Shown here piece after piece: positions 22,076-31,989 of a stretch of DNA of 64,000 bases. The position numbers and the translations under genes were made by a program. The notes beneath the pieces were generated by a model. That model was not told the origin of the DNA, ran no database searches, and was given only the letters and a program-made list of their open reading frames with translations. Position 1 is the first letter of the stretch; every line of letters begins with the position of its first letter. Source of the DNA: Mesostigma viride (Eukaryota; Streptophyta; Mesostigmatophyceae; Mesostigmatales; Mesostigmataceae); NCBI GenBank assembly GCA_009746045.1, contig RPFO01000213.1:350564-414563 (forward strand), written 5' to 3'.

Positions 22076-22430
22076 CGTAGTGGGCAGAATCTATTTACGA
22101 ATAATTATATTTCCGAGGGTTTTTGGTCCCGGATTTCCTGTTTCCGAGGGTTTTCCATCCCGGTTTTGCACATTTCCGTGGCCTGGGCCCCGTTTGTGCC
22201 AAACGCTAGTACTAGTCCATTGGCTTTGAGAAATGTGAGTTGATAAAGGCTCGAGGCCATGTGATGCGCGGCAAAACGCTGCGCGGCGCGGCGCGACGCT
22301 GGAAACGCCAGCGCGGCGCCCAAAGCGTACCCCGGGTTTCATGATTTCCGGGCCAAAATGAACCCGGATTTCAAGCATTTTCGGGGGGGTATTTGTAAAC
22401 ATTATTCGTAAATAGATTCTAGCCACTACG
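22076..22430. mobile_element. 355-bp MITE inserted in gag, TSD GTAC
   Basis: The termini are inverted: CGTAGTGG near the edge, then AGAATCTATTTACGAATAAT on the left and its reverse complement on the right. GTAC occurs at 22072-22075 and again at 22431-22434. The uninterrupted paralogous gag at about 8670 has a single GAGTACAAG at this point, which fixes the boundaries. The body has a GGCGCGGCGC-rich core and no ORF of note. The superfamily is not certain. Confidence 0.85.
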
Positions 22431-23094
22431 GTACAAGATCAGATTCATTGAGGCACTCAGCCCCGAGCTGCAGGACGAGGTACTAAAGCAGTACGCTGAG
22501 GTTCCTTGAAAGGAGTGGGACATCTTGAATATCCAGAGGTATCTTCTGCAGGTGGCCGACGTCGTGGCTCGCGGGCGCGCACCATCGGTGCGTCGTTTCT
22601 TCCGATCAGGTCCCCCGCACGACGGCGAGGGGAACGAGGACTCCCCCGATGACCTGGAGGACGGGAACGCTGACCATGGCCTCAACGCCATCGACGCGAG
22701 TAAAGCCCGTTGCTTCATGTGCCTTGAGGTGGGTCACCTCAGGCGCGACTGCCCCAAACTCCGTAGCAGGCACGCTGGACGTGGCACGGGGGAGACCGAG
22801 CCCAGGTTTTCAGGCCCGGCGTTCGGCAGTCGCCCGGACTCCTCTGGCCCAAGGGAAAAGCCCCGCAACGTGGATGAGCGGGCGCCAGCAGGCCCGGCAG
22901 TTCACGACTCAGCACCAGCAGCCGCGGCCGCCAGCGATGAGTTCTACCAAGGGCGTGCTGCGCGCGGTCAATGAGATCGAGGCTCACGACTAGCCTCCGG
23001 ACGGCGTGCGACCTTTGAGTCACCAGCAGTGGCCGGTTACGAGTTTGCCGCTGGGAAGTATACTATAATATATATTACTAAATTGCTCTCCGAC

Positions 23095-23830
23095 ACCAGC
23101 TCTTTGCCCCGCAACCTCTCATCACGGCGGGTGCGTCCTGCGGCAGCTGCGGGCTTGCTCTGGATACTACTGGGACGCACTACATCGCGTGCATGGGTGG
23201 CCAGCAGAACCAGAACTGGTTCCTCTATCTCCATACCGCTCTCCTCCGGGTGGTGTGTGCCATGGTTCGGTCGGTCTTTCCCCACTCCACCATTAAGTGC
23301 GAGGACGCGGATGGGGCCGCCCTCTACTCACCCAACCACCGCCCCGACATTACCGTGCTTGACTACGACGGGCAGGGTTGCCACCTGCTCATCGATGTCT
23401 CCGTGGCTCGGCCGCTTTCCGGTCGCCACATCCTCCGGGCGGCTGTGGATGCCGGCGCTGCTGCCGCTGTGGCTGAGCGCGACAAGTTTGCCTCCTACGG
23501 CAATGTGGGGCCCCACCGGGTCATCCCCTTTGTCCTTGAGGAGTTCGGGGCCATGGGCCCCAAGACAGCGGAGTTTTTCCACGAGTGCTGCCAGCGCCGT
23601 GACTGGACCGCCTCGACCTCGAGGGTCAGACCGCCCCGTGGTCTGCCCGCACGTGGTCCTCGTATTGGCGGCAGCGTCTGTCACTCGCCCTCACTCGCAC
23701 CGTGGCTGATGTGTTATTCCGCCGCACCCGGGCCGACTTTGTCGCGACCCATGCGGTCTAGATTCCTTCCAGGCCTGCATGGTGGGCCGGCAGCGCTGTT
23801 GCTGCGTGTAGTTTTGTGATGTATAGTTAG
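23095..23830 (+). pseudogene. C-terminal fragment of an R2/NeSL-like LINE (zinc motif plus restriction-like endonuclease)
   Basis: In the frame of the ATG at 23193, upstream codons give CGSCGLALDTTGTHYIAC, a C-x2-C-x9-H-x3-C zinc motif. It is followed by HTALLRVVCAMVRSVF and RPDITVLDYDGQGCHLLIDVSV, then AERDKFASYG. The RPD...DVS...K pattern resembles the PD-(D/E)XK restriction-like endonuclease placed after the RT in R2/CRE/NeSL-type non-LTR elements. A frameshift near 23620 moves the end (SYWRQRLSLALTRTVADVLFRR) to another frame. No RT remains. It interrupts the stretch between gag and protease of LTR element 2. The family placement is by motif only. Confidence 0.6.
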
Positions 23831-23839
23831 TTGTACCTT

Positions 23840-24060
23840 GTGCCGCTGGCGTGATGCTTGGATGTCTGTGTCAGATTACTATTAATTTCTTCAGGGTTAT
23901 TCTCCCAGTTCTCGGGTTTTTCCTTATGTTGCATGCCTATCTCACCTCCGTAATCTATCATTCTCAATGAATATATATTACTATATTAGTATATTTAACT
24001 AATAATTATATTTTTATAATACGTTCATTCCGGCGGTGCGCTTTTCCAGTCCTAGTGGCT
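23840..24060. other. AT-rich stretch after the LINE fragment
   Basis: Contains TATATTACTATATTAG-type sequence, possibly the decayed LINE 3' end. Nothing else recognised. Confidence 0.3.
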
Positions 24061-24148
24061 GGCCACCTTAGCCATTCTGAGAATGCCCACCTGTGTAGGG
24101 CAAGGGGGGGGTGTCTGTTTTGCCCCACCTCTGTACCAAATACCAAGG

Positions 24149-24268
24149 GTGCATTGGTCCTGCACAGTAGCAGGTCACCCTGTTATCATGATGTCAGTAG
24201 TACGAAGGGTGCATTGGTCCTGCACCGTAGCAGGTCACCCTGTTATCATGCTATCAGCGGTAAGGGGG
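24149..24268. repeat. 60-bp tandem duplication
   Basis: GTGCATTGGTCCTGCAC starts both units and CAGGTCACCCTGTTATCATG recurs in each; the copies are nearly identical. Confidence 0.85.
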
Positions 24269-24435
24269 GGTGTTTGGAATCATACACTGACCCCATGCAT
24301 AGACGCCGTTGGCGGTAATGGGAAATTACTATTAGGCGTCTAGCACTAGTGGTTTTATATAGGGTACCGTTGGCGGTAATGGGATATTTTATATGGGAAT
24401 GTAATAATATATTCAGACACGGCCAACCAACCGTC

Positions 24436-24700
24436 ATGGAGGTCAAGTTTTTGGTCGACACAGGCGCTTCCACGTCCTTCATCAACGCGGCACTGGTGCG
24501 CCGGCTGGGCCTGACGCCCAGCCCCCACACCGGACGGCCGTGCATCTGACCCACTCGGATGGTCGCCAACACCAATCGCCCGGTCTGGCAGATATCAAAG
24601 GTGTGCTGCAAGGCCGTTCGACCTGGCTGCGACCATCGCACCGCTGGGCGCAGCGGACATCATCATTGGGCTCGACTTTGGACGCGCAGGCTGTGGACAT
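24436..24700 (+). pseudogene. Retropepsin (aspartic protease) relic of LTR element 2
   Basis: The frame reads VKFLVDTGASTSFINAALVRRLGL, the active-site DTGAS of a retroviral-type protease. It stops at 24547. A shifted frame gives FDLAATIAPLGAADIIIGLDFGR, matching the ILG-D-F/W flap region that follows in this fold. In gypsy-like elements the protease lies between gag and RT, and here RT is absent. The frameshift makes it inactive. Confidence 0.75.
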
Positions 24701-27700
24701 TCGCGTGCGCCGGCGAGTGGTTTGGTTTCCCGATGGTTCCTTTTGGTGCCCTGACAGCGAGTATAGGGCACATAGCATTACACGGCGGTCCAGCATCCTT
24801 GACTCCTTGGCAGTAACTGGACGATCGCGTGGACGCGTCGTCCCCGGGGGAAGGGGAGGGGTCGCAGAGCGTATGAAACCAGATGGCTACTAATAATACC
24901 ATATACTTCTCTACTATACCTACCTTTTATATACTAAGTACTTGTACTGGTCCATACTCTTCTTAACTATATCTAGCTCCTGTATGATCGGCACGGTTCG
25001 GCTTTGGATCGAGCCGGCCATCTATGTAGGAATCCACCGCGCAGCCGCGCGTGGATCCGACGACCCTTCTACTGCCATGCCAGGGATCGATGCGCAGCCG
25101 CGCGTGGATCCGACGACCCTTCTATACTGCCATGCCAGGGATCGATGCGCCAGCGTGCGGATATTATATATTTTCGATATTCTCTATTTCTATATAATAT
25201 ATTTTCTCCATGATATATTCTCTATGGGATAATCTGCAGTTGGCGGTGGGCTTGAACGGGTCGTCCCGAAGAGGACCACGTCAGGCACTCAGCACCGCAT
25301 GTGCACATGGTCCTGGCCTTTTTGGACATGGGCTCACCGGATGCTTGATGATTCTACTACTAAGGCGTCCGTACCGAGGCATCTCCGCGTGGGATGCCGG
25401 ATTCGGCAGCGAGTGCCAGCGACCCCAGACTACGGCCTGACTGCACGTCGCGTCCCGCGTGACCAACGGACGCGGAGTCCCATGGCACGTGGCCAAGTAT
25501 TATTATAGGGAGTCTTCCGGCGGGCGGCTATGAGTCACGGCTCCCTGACTTCCTGGCGCATGAGGGACGCGCCTCGCTTCTCGTGCACCCGTACGTGATT
25601 AATTTCACCATTGCGGCACGGTGCATGGAGACGGCACGGTGCGTGGAGGCTGTTGCAACCCCGATGCGATTGGGCGATCAGGCAGGGCGGAGCCTGTACT
25701 GAATCGTGGTCGGCCGGCAAACAGATGTACCCCGGCATTGAGTCGACGCCTATAGCTGGGTCAGGGCACTCCTGGGCTCGAGTAACCGTGCATGCAGGGC
25801 GCGCCCGCGTCCGCCGCGACTGTCGGGAGTAAGGGCCCCCGGGGCTGCAAGCATATGCGGGCACGGTGCAGTTGCACGGCGACAGCATGTACTGCCGGCA
25901 GTAGTGGTGGATGACCCAGCCGGTCGTGGTTGCAAGGGTTGCGCTGGTGCCGGTCGTGGTTGCATCAGAAGCAGGTGGCGGTGTCCGGTCATTGTCTCAC
26001 CGCCTCAACAGTGCGCGTGCATGGTGCCGATGCCACATGATGTGGCGCTGTCGCCCCGCAGACTGCCGGTGTCCGAGTAACACCCGGTATCACTGCATAG
26101 GGCCGGTACATCCGCTCTGAGCGGACCCGGCGCTGACGCGCGCTGAGCCATGACAGAGCACTGAGGTACATGGGACGTGCGGGATCTGGCCGTCGAGGGC
26201 GAGTCACGGGGACTGTAGTAACGGCGAGCCGAGACGGAGAGGCAGGCAGGATCGAGCTGCTGGAGTCTGAGCACCCGTAGTCACTGCCCGCGACCCTGTG
26301 CATGGCTACCATCGCGCAGTGTTCGCGTCCCTCCTGTGGGCTGAGCCCGGTAGGGAGTTGTTCGAGCCTTGCACCACTGGTGGAGGCCGATCGAGCGTGA
26401 TTTGCAAGTGGCTCGTGTCCGCGCGCCTACGAGGTTGCATGGATGAGGGACTCAGAGCAGGGCGTTCCATGTGCATGGCGGGCGGGCTGTGTGGGCTTCA
26501 AAATGTACTATACCCCATGGCCATGCACTGGTACAGGGGTGGTGAGAGGCCTTCAAGCTTCGAGTGGGGGATGTGGCAATGCGCGGTGGGGTCTGCATAC
26601 CTTGGGGCGTGTTTCTGTTGCGGGAATCGGGCTTCTGGGCAAAACAGCCAAGCGGGGTGGACAGGCGGTGATCGGTCGTGCGCGGGATTGACCCCGGCCC
26701 ACGATCGCTGTATGTGCTTGAGCACCTGTGGGCTGGGCGCGATCGAGCCCGAGGAGCTCTTCATGTTTGGGACTGCGGGGTTGCTTCGGCCCTACTCCAT
26801 GAGCAGCACGGTGTCTCGCAGGGGCAACGTTACTGATACGGCAGTTCCTGCAAGGCGTGTCACTCCCCGACCTGCCCATTGCATTATATAAGTGCGGGCA
26901 TTGCGGGCGCTATGCAGTCCACGTCGGCGGCCTTGAGCATCACATGCTTATGGGCCTAGGCAAACATCAACCGTGCTCTTGCTGTGCAAGTGTCACGGAG
27001 GGTGTGACTGCGAGCTGAGGAGTTTTCCCTCGCTTGCGGTGGAGTTCAGGCACATATTGGCAGTAAGGAATGCGGGGACCGGCGACTGCTCCGGTCTATG
27101 CACGTCGGCCGGAGTGGTGTTGTGTCTAAACTACTGCAGCTTCGTGGAGGAGTTGGCAGGGCGCACTCCAGTGGACACGCTGGGGCCCTGCTAGTTTTGG
27201 GCACTTAACGTGCCATATTATCCAAGTTTCCGGTGTTGATCGACTTTGACTGTTTCTTGTGCTGGATAGAGACGGCGGGGCGCACTCTAGTGGACACACT
27301 AGGGCCTTGCGGGCACCTGCATGCGTTCGCAGGTGCAGGGGAGGCGCACTCTAGCGGCCACGCTAGGGCTTCCCCCCTCTATACAACCACTCCAGCGGCG
27401 GCCAGGGACGGCCACGTTGCATGGTCGGTTGGCTCACGGCGCGCCTGTATTTGAGAGGACGCGTACAACTGTCGGTAGTGAGGCGATGGATCAGATTCTT
27501 CTGGTGCACGCCCTCGCTTCTGAGCATGGGGCCTGCACTGCATGCTGTGCCTCACCGTCGTCGACGCTAGTAGTACTTCTTAATCGTCATGTGATTACGC
27601 GCATCAGTTGCGCTGTAAGGCTGGGTTTCGGCTGGACGGGATACATGACTGGCCACCTCGTCGGCCGGATCATCAAGTTGTATGCAGGAAAAATATTCCC

Positions 27701-28177
27701 TCTTGCTGACAGGCCCGATTGGCTATATAAAGAGTTGCCCTTGCGTGGCAAGTCTGGGGGGACCTGGTTTCACTGGCCCGTTGGTGCACAAGGGCTGGGA
27801 CATAGTACCCCTATGGTCAACATTTCATCAAGTTTGAGGCTGCTCAGGACCTCGGGACTGGTTGCGCGGGATTACATGGACTGTGCATTATTATGTGGAT
27901 GGGATAGGGCACGCGGTGGCGCCCCCTAAGGTGGCTCCAGTGGATCGGCGCGTCAACAACGGCGGTCGCTGAGATGGTTGTGAGAGTTTTATGACGGATA
28001 GTGGAATTATCCTGTCATCCTGTTTCATGCTACTACGTCAGGGTTGGTCCTGTGTATCAACCTCTAGAGGAATTGGTATTACTAACCCGCGGGTGAACCG
28101 GGGTTGGGACATAGTACTCTTATAGTAGCTTACTTGTTTCCTTTCTATCTCTTGTACGGTAGGGACTACCGACCCCC
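24701..28177. other. 3.5-kb internal region of element 2, no gene recognised
   Basis: GC-rich sequence with open frames up to about 200 codons but no familiar motif. Holds a 53-bp tandem duplication at 25040-25147 (GCAGCCGCGCGTGGATCCGA). A three-fold motif GGCGCACTCYAGTGGACAC-TAGGGC lies near 27160, 27280 and 27345. The stretch replaces where RT, RNase H and integrase would be. Confidence 0.5.
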
Positions 28178-28191
28178 GTGGGGGGGAGGAG
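28178..28191 (+). promoter_or_regulatory. Polypurine tract of element 2
   Basis: GTGGGGGGGAGGAG directly precedes the 3' LTR. Confidence 0.8.
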
Positions 28192-28863
28192 TGTTACGTC
28201 CCGGCCCTTTTGGACGGACGTAACAATGGAATAAATTATGTAGTTTGACTTGTTGTCATGGTCCGTAGGACTTTGGGACTCATTTCGGGACTTAATTTGG
28301 GAATTGTCCCTTGGTCAGGACTTTTGTATGGAACTACGACAGTTTGGGTGATTCGGACCAGTTATTTTGGGCCTAGGTTGTTGTATGCGTGTATCTTCTA
28401 GGGGCCGGTGCAGTCGCGCCGCGCTGCGTACTTTATAGCTAGTTGAGATATTGTACTCATGCGTGGATTCTGTAGGCGAGGGTCGATGTCGACCCGAGGA
28501 TCTTGTGTGGACTGCATGCTTTGGAAGGTCGGCGCCATGTCGGCGCCCCTTGCCAGCGTAGTGGCAGACCTAGGTGAAATTGGTCCGAGGACGAGAGTCT
28601 CGTCCTCTTGGTTTGATGAATGATAAGTGCGAATACGCCTACACATTAAACCTGGGGCAACTATCCATTTGTAATTGGTATTGCTAGCCATTATAAGTGT
28701 GTATGAAGTAGCTTGGCATCAAGTCGCGGTGCCAGATATCTCACGACCCCAGTCGTGAAGCGCAATCTGCATTAGGCCACCTTGAATCTTCCTAATTCCG
28801 GCATGGTAGATCTTTCGCTACGTTCCTAGCTCAGGCTAGGGGTGTCTGGGCTGGGACGTAACA
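28192..28863 (+). repeat. 3' LTR of element 2 (672 bp)
   Basis: Pairs with 18768-19439; followed by AGCAT. The 119 bp from 28869 to 28987 before the next element hold nothing recognisable. Confidence 0.95.
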
Positions 28864-28992
28864 AGCATACAGGGAGCACTAGCTAGCATTGTCATTGAGC
28901 TAGGCTTACTTGCACTTGTTTATTACAGCATCAGCACAAGAAAAAAGTGAGCATCGTGTTTGGCTTGTGTGGTTTCAAGGGTGTGCCCTTAC

Positions 28993-29690
28993 AGTTAACG
29001 CCAAGCGCATTGGCGTGATCCTGATTCGGCGTTTCTCTGCGATTCCAGCGGCACCGGAACGAGTTCATTCCGACAAGTAACAAGAAAGTTATGGCGTTCC
29101 GACTTCCCGGTCGCGCGCGAGCGCGAGCCGGCTGTTCTTCTAAGTCGGACGTGAATATTTGCCGACGACATATGGGGTCGACAGTAATTCCTGGGCTGAC
29201 AGGAATTAGGTGCTGTACCTACGACGGTATTGGGTTAATACGTCGTACGCAGGAAATAGGAACCTTAACCTGTGGTCTGGTGGTACCGCAGGCTTAGTCC
29301 TGGACTTCTAGGTGCAGATGCAATAGTCACTGTGGACTGCGCTCTGTGGTCACTGTGCCTGTATGGCAGACCTACTGTATAGGAACTGGGCGCTGTACAG
29401 GTAGTGAATACTGTACCGGGAGTGTTATTACTGAGCCTACCTCTTAGGTTGCTCAGGACTAGCAAGCACAGTGCACAAGTATATAAACAATAGGCCAATG
29501 CCATTTGGGCAGATCTCTTGCGAGCCCGCCTCACGTGTTGTGCCTTGACTTGGCAAGCGCGTGTACAAGCCTCAAGTGTGTGAGCGCTGTAACATTATCC
29601 AATTTTAACAAAGCTCCGTTTCCAACCATATTCACACATTGCTGCATTGCAACCATATCCTTCACATTGCGTTTGCTAGGAACGTTAACT
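28993..29690 (+). repeat. 5' LTR of element 3 (698 bp)
   Basis: TATATAAA at 29480-29487 is a good TATA box, which places the transcript start a little downstream. Differences from the 3' LTR include GCGTTTCTC/GCATATCTC, AGTAACAAG/AGTATCAAG, TTGGGTTA/TTGGATTA and TAGTGAAT/TAGTAAAT. Confidence 0.95.
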
Positions 29691-29783
29691 CAAATTACAA
29701 CCAGTCTCAGCGGAACGGCCAGGAGGGTCGTTGCCGGTTGCGGTGTGCAGCGTTGACGACGCGAGGAGCTCGTCCGGTGGTGA

Positions 29784-30696
29784 ATGGTGCAGGAAGAACA
29801 ACGGCAGCAGGATTTCCGGTTTCGGCAGTCTGCTGGGGGTTCGATTTCGCCTGAATTGCGTCGTGTCGTTCGGATCTATCTTTATTGCTTGCAGATCGTC
29901 CGCCTGTTAATCGCAGCTTCGTGCAATTCGTCGACGACCAGGTCGAAGATTGGGAGCGAATTCTGCGGCACGTACAAACCATCGTCATTCCGGAGCACCG
30001 GAGCATCGACGACCTCGAGCAGGAGCTTCACGGTTTGGTCGGCATCCAGACGGTGATTACAGCAGTAGCTGAGCGAGTGCGTGCGGAGTTGGCGGCAAGG
30101 CGAGGCGAGGTTGCGGAGGCAGCTGGCGCAGTGCGACACGAGTTTGTACCGACAGCAGCGGGTGCGGGTGTACCACGTACTTTCGCAGGCGTCATCGGCG
30201 ACGAGGGTGTTGCAGCGGGCCAGTTAGGCGTGAACGACGCGGAGCGGAGCATCACAGGCGGCTTGCAGAGGTCGGGGCGACAGCGGAAGCCATCACCGGA
30301 GGACAGCGCGCGGCAAGAGTCGGCAGGTTTCCGGAGCGAGCAAGGGTTCCTTTTCAGGAACTGCCCCAACCCCTTCGCGTTCGTGTGACGCGTTGGGAAG
30401 AGTTTGCACCTCTTGGGTACGATAGTGACCTTGAGGTGGGAGCAGGGGGCGTCGCTGGGCTAGGCGACGAGGCACTTGGCGACCACGAGGTGCCAAGATA
30501 CAATCCGCGGGGTGCCAACGACGGGTTGTCACCTGTCTACTATACCAACGGTGACGATTCAGTCATCGCGGGCCGACAGCGGGTCGACGACGGCGCAGCG
30601 GGTAGCAGGGTGCCAGAGCTGATTGTGGTGAGCGACGACGACAGCGACAAGGAGAACCAGGACGCGCCTGGGGCCAACCGTGGTGGTCTTGCCTGA
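29784..30696 (+). CDS. Possible ORF0 upstream of gag in element 3 (frame-changing)
   Basis: An ATG at 29784 opens MVQEEQRQQDFRFRQ...ELRRVV. A different frame is then open from about 29885 to 30388, with charged helical sequence (SIDDLEQELHGLVGIQTVITAVAERVRAEL written in two blocks at 30000-30090). It overlaps a third open stretch to 30696 that ends in an acidic VVSDDDSDKENQ segment. The joins would need splicing (TTGCTTGCAG at about 29890 resembles an acceptor) or frameshifting. No known domain is recognised; a gag-like or accessory protein is possible. It may also be chance in a GC-rich leader. Separated from gag by about 140 bp. Confidence 0.35.
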
Positions 30697-30834
30697 GTGG
30701 TAACACTTGGCACTTTCCTTTCTTGTTCAGTAGCTTATATTGCTTTAATTGCTGCTTGGCCACTTGGCTGGCTGTAGCAGATCTGAACAGAGGCCATCAT
30801 GGAGTGAGGGAGCTATCACCAACAAGCGGGCTTT

Positions 30835-31986
30835 ATGGGCTTTGCGGGGCGCGGCGCTGGGATGGATGGACGAGATGGACGCGATGGACGCGGTGGACGC
30901 GATGGACGCGGGGACGGCCAGGCGCTGGGAGACCAGGCTGAGGTGCCAGATAATCAGAGCCAAGGATCGCAGGGCGGTCAGAACGCGCCAGCCGCAGATC
31001 AAGCGGCGCCTAAGCGACCGACCGTGGCTGAGGGGTACGCGGTGCTAGGCCAGTTTCAGTCCATCAAGGACAATTGGCAGCCCCGGGATGCTGAGAGGAT
31101 GTTAGAGGACATGAACTTGTACACGGAGATATACACCGGTGACAAGCTTCGCATCCTGGCGTCTAGTGCCTACATAAGGCAGTCGGCGAGGCGGCTGTTC
31201 AAGTTTGTTCGGGAGCGACACGCGGCGGGGGACACCTGGGCGGCGTTTATGACGCGACTCAGGGTGTTCCTGAGTGACAAGAGGACCATAGATGGGTCCC
31301 ACCTGAAGCAAGAATACCTGGACTACAAGCCCATCAAGGGGCAGCTAGTGGTCCACGCCTTTGAAGACTTCGTCAAGCTGAGGGAGGACGCCATGGCCAA
31401 GGGCTTCTTCGTCGCAGATCGGATGGCCATGGGCGACTTTCTCAAGTCGCTGCAGCTGGATCCGGTCACCATGGATAATGTGACCATCCACATGCGACAG
31501 GTCCATGGCTGGGCAGCCATGACGGACCAGTTGTATGAGTGTTTCAGCGGCAAGTACGTGGGTGGTAAGCGCCCTCGTCAGGGTGATGAGGAGGCCACTG
31601 AACCCACGGTTAAGTCCATGAGGGGATCGGGCCACGGGGGCCCAGCGCCCTCGAGAGGGCCTGAGACCTCTTCAAGGGGTCGAGGAAGGTCCAGGAGGGG
31701 GCGTGACAGAAGGGCTGGACGGGGGACCCCGCCGAAGTCGGGACATCCACAGTCCCAGTTTGACTTCAAGAGGGTGGGTGGTCCTCCCAAGGCTGGGCCC
31801 AGCAGTGGGACCTCACGGGACATCAGTCAGGTGGAATGTTATTTCTGCCAGGGGAAGGGTCACTTCAGGAATGAGTGTCCCTCGTACCTGAGGCAGGAAG
31901 GTCAGAGCAAGCCAGCTCAGGGTGGCAGCAAGGACAAGGCTGGTCCATCCCAGGATAAGGGCAAGGGCAAGGCTGCTGATCATTGA
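30835..31986 (+). CDS. gag of copia-like element 3 (383 aa)
   Basis: ATG at 30835. The first 30 residues are an RDGRDGRGG-type low-complexity segment. A helical capsid-like region covers about residues 65-245 (VLGQFQSIKDNWQ, AFMTRLRVFL, MGDFLKSLQL). A basic RGRGRSRRGRDRR stretch follows, then one CCHC knuckle, CYFCQGKGHFRNEC, near residue 340. The C-terminal tail is lysine/glycine-rich. Gag would assemble particles and package RNA. The frame ends in a single TGA (31984-31986) followed by CTT. Sense codons then run unbroken into pol in the same frame, so Pol is probably made by stop-codon readthrough. Confidence 0.88.
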   Translation: MGFAGRGAGMDGRDGRDGRGGRDGRGDGQALGDQAEVPDNQSQGSQGGQNAPAADQAAPKRPTVAEGYAVLGQFQSIKDNWQPRDAERMLEDMNLYTEIYTGDKLRILASSAYIRQSARRLFKFVRERHAAGDTWAAFMTRLRVFLSDKRTIDGSHLKQEYLDYKPIKGQLVVHAFEDFVKLREDAMAKGFFVADRMAMGDFLKSLQLDPVTMDNVTIHMRQVHGWAAMTDQLYECFSGKYVGGKRPRQGDEEATEPTVKSMRGSGHGGPAPSRGPETSSRGRGRSRRGRDRRAGRGTPPKSGHPQSQFDFKRVGGPPKAGPSSGTSRDISQVECYFCQGKGHFRNECPSYLRQEGQSKPAQGGSKDKAGPSQDKGKGKAADH

Positions 31987-31989
31987 CTT
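31984..31989 (+). promoter_or_regulatory. Candidate UGA readthrough site between gag and pol
   Basis: CAT TGA CTT: the stop is followed by C, the base that most favours UGA readthrough, and by CUU, close to the known leaky UGA-CUA context. No stop occurs from 31987 to 35575 in this frame, and no ATG lies near the pol start. Confidence 0.6.

Noticed and set aside
26298-26891. 197-codon frame in LTR element 2
   Set aside because: No recognisable domain, in GC-rich sequence with other long frames overlapping; not supported as a gene.
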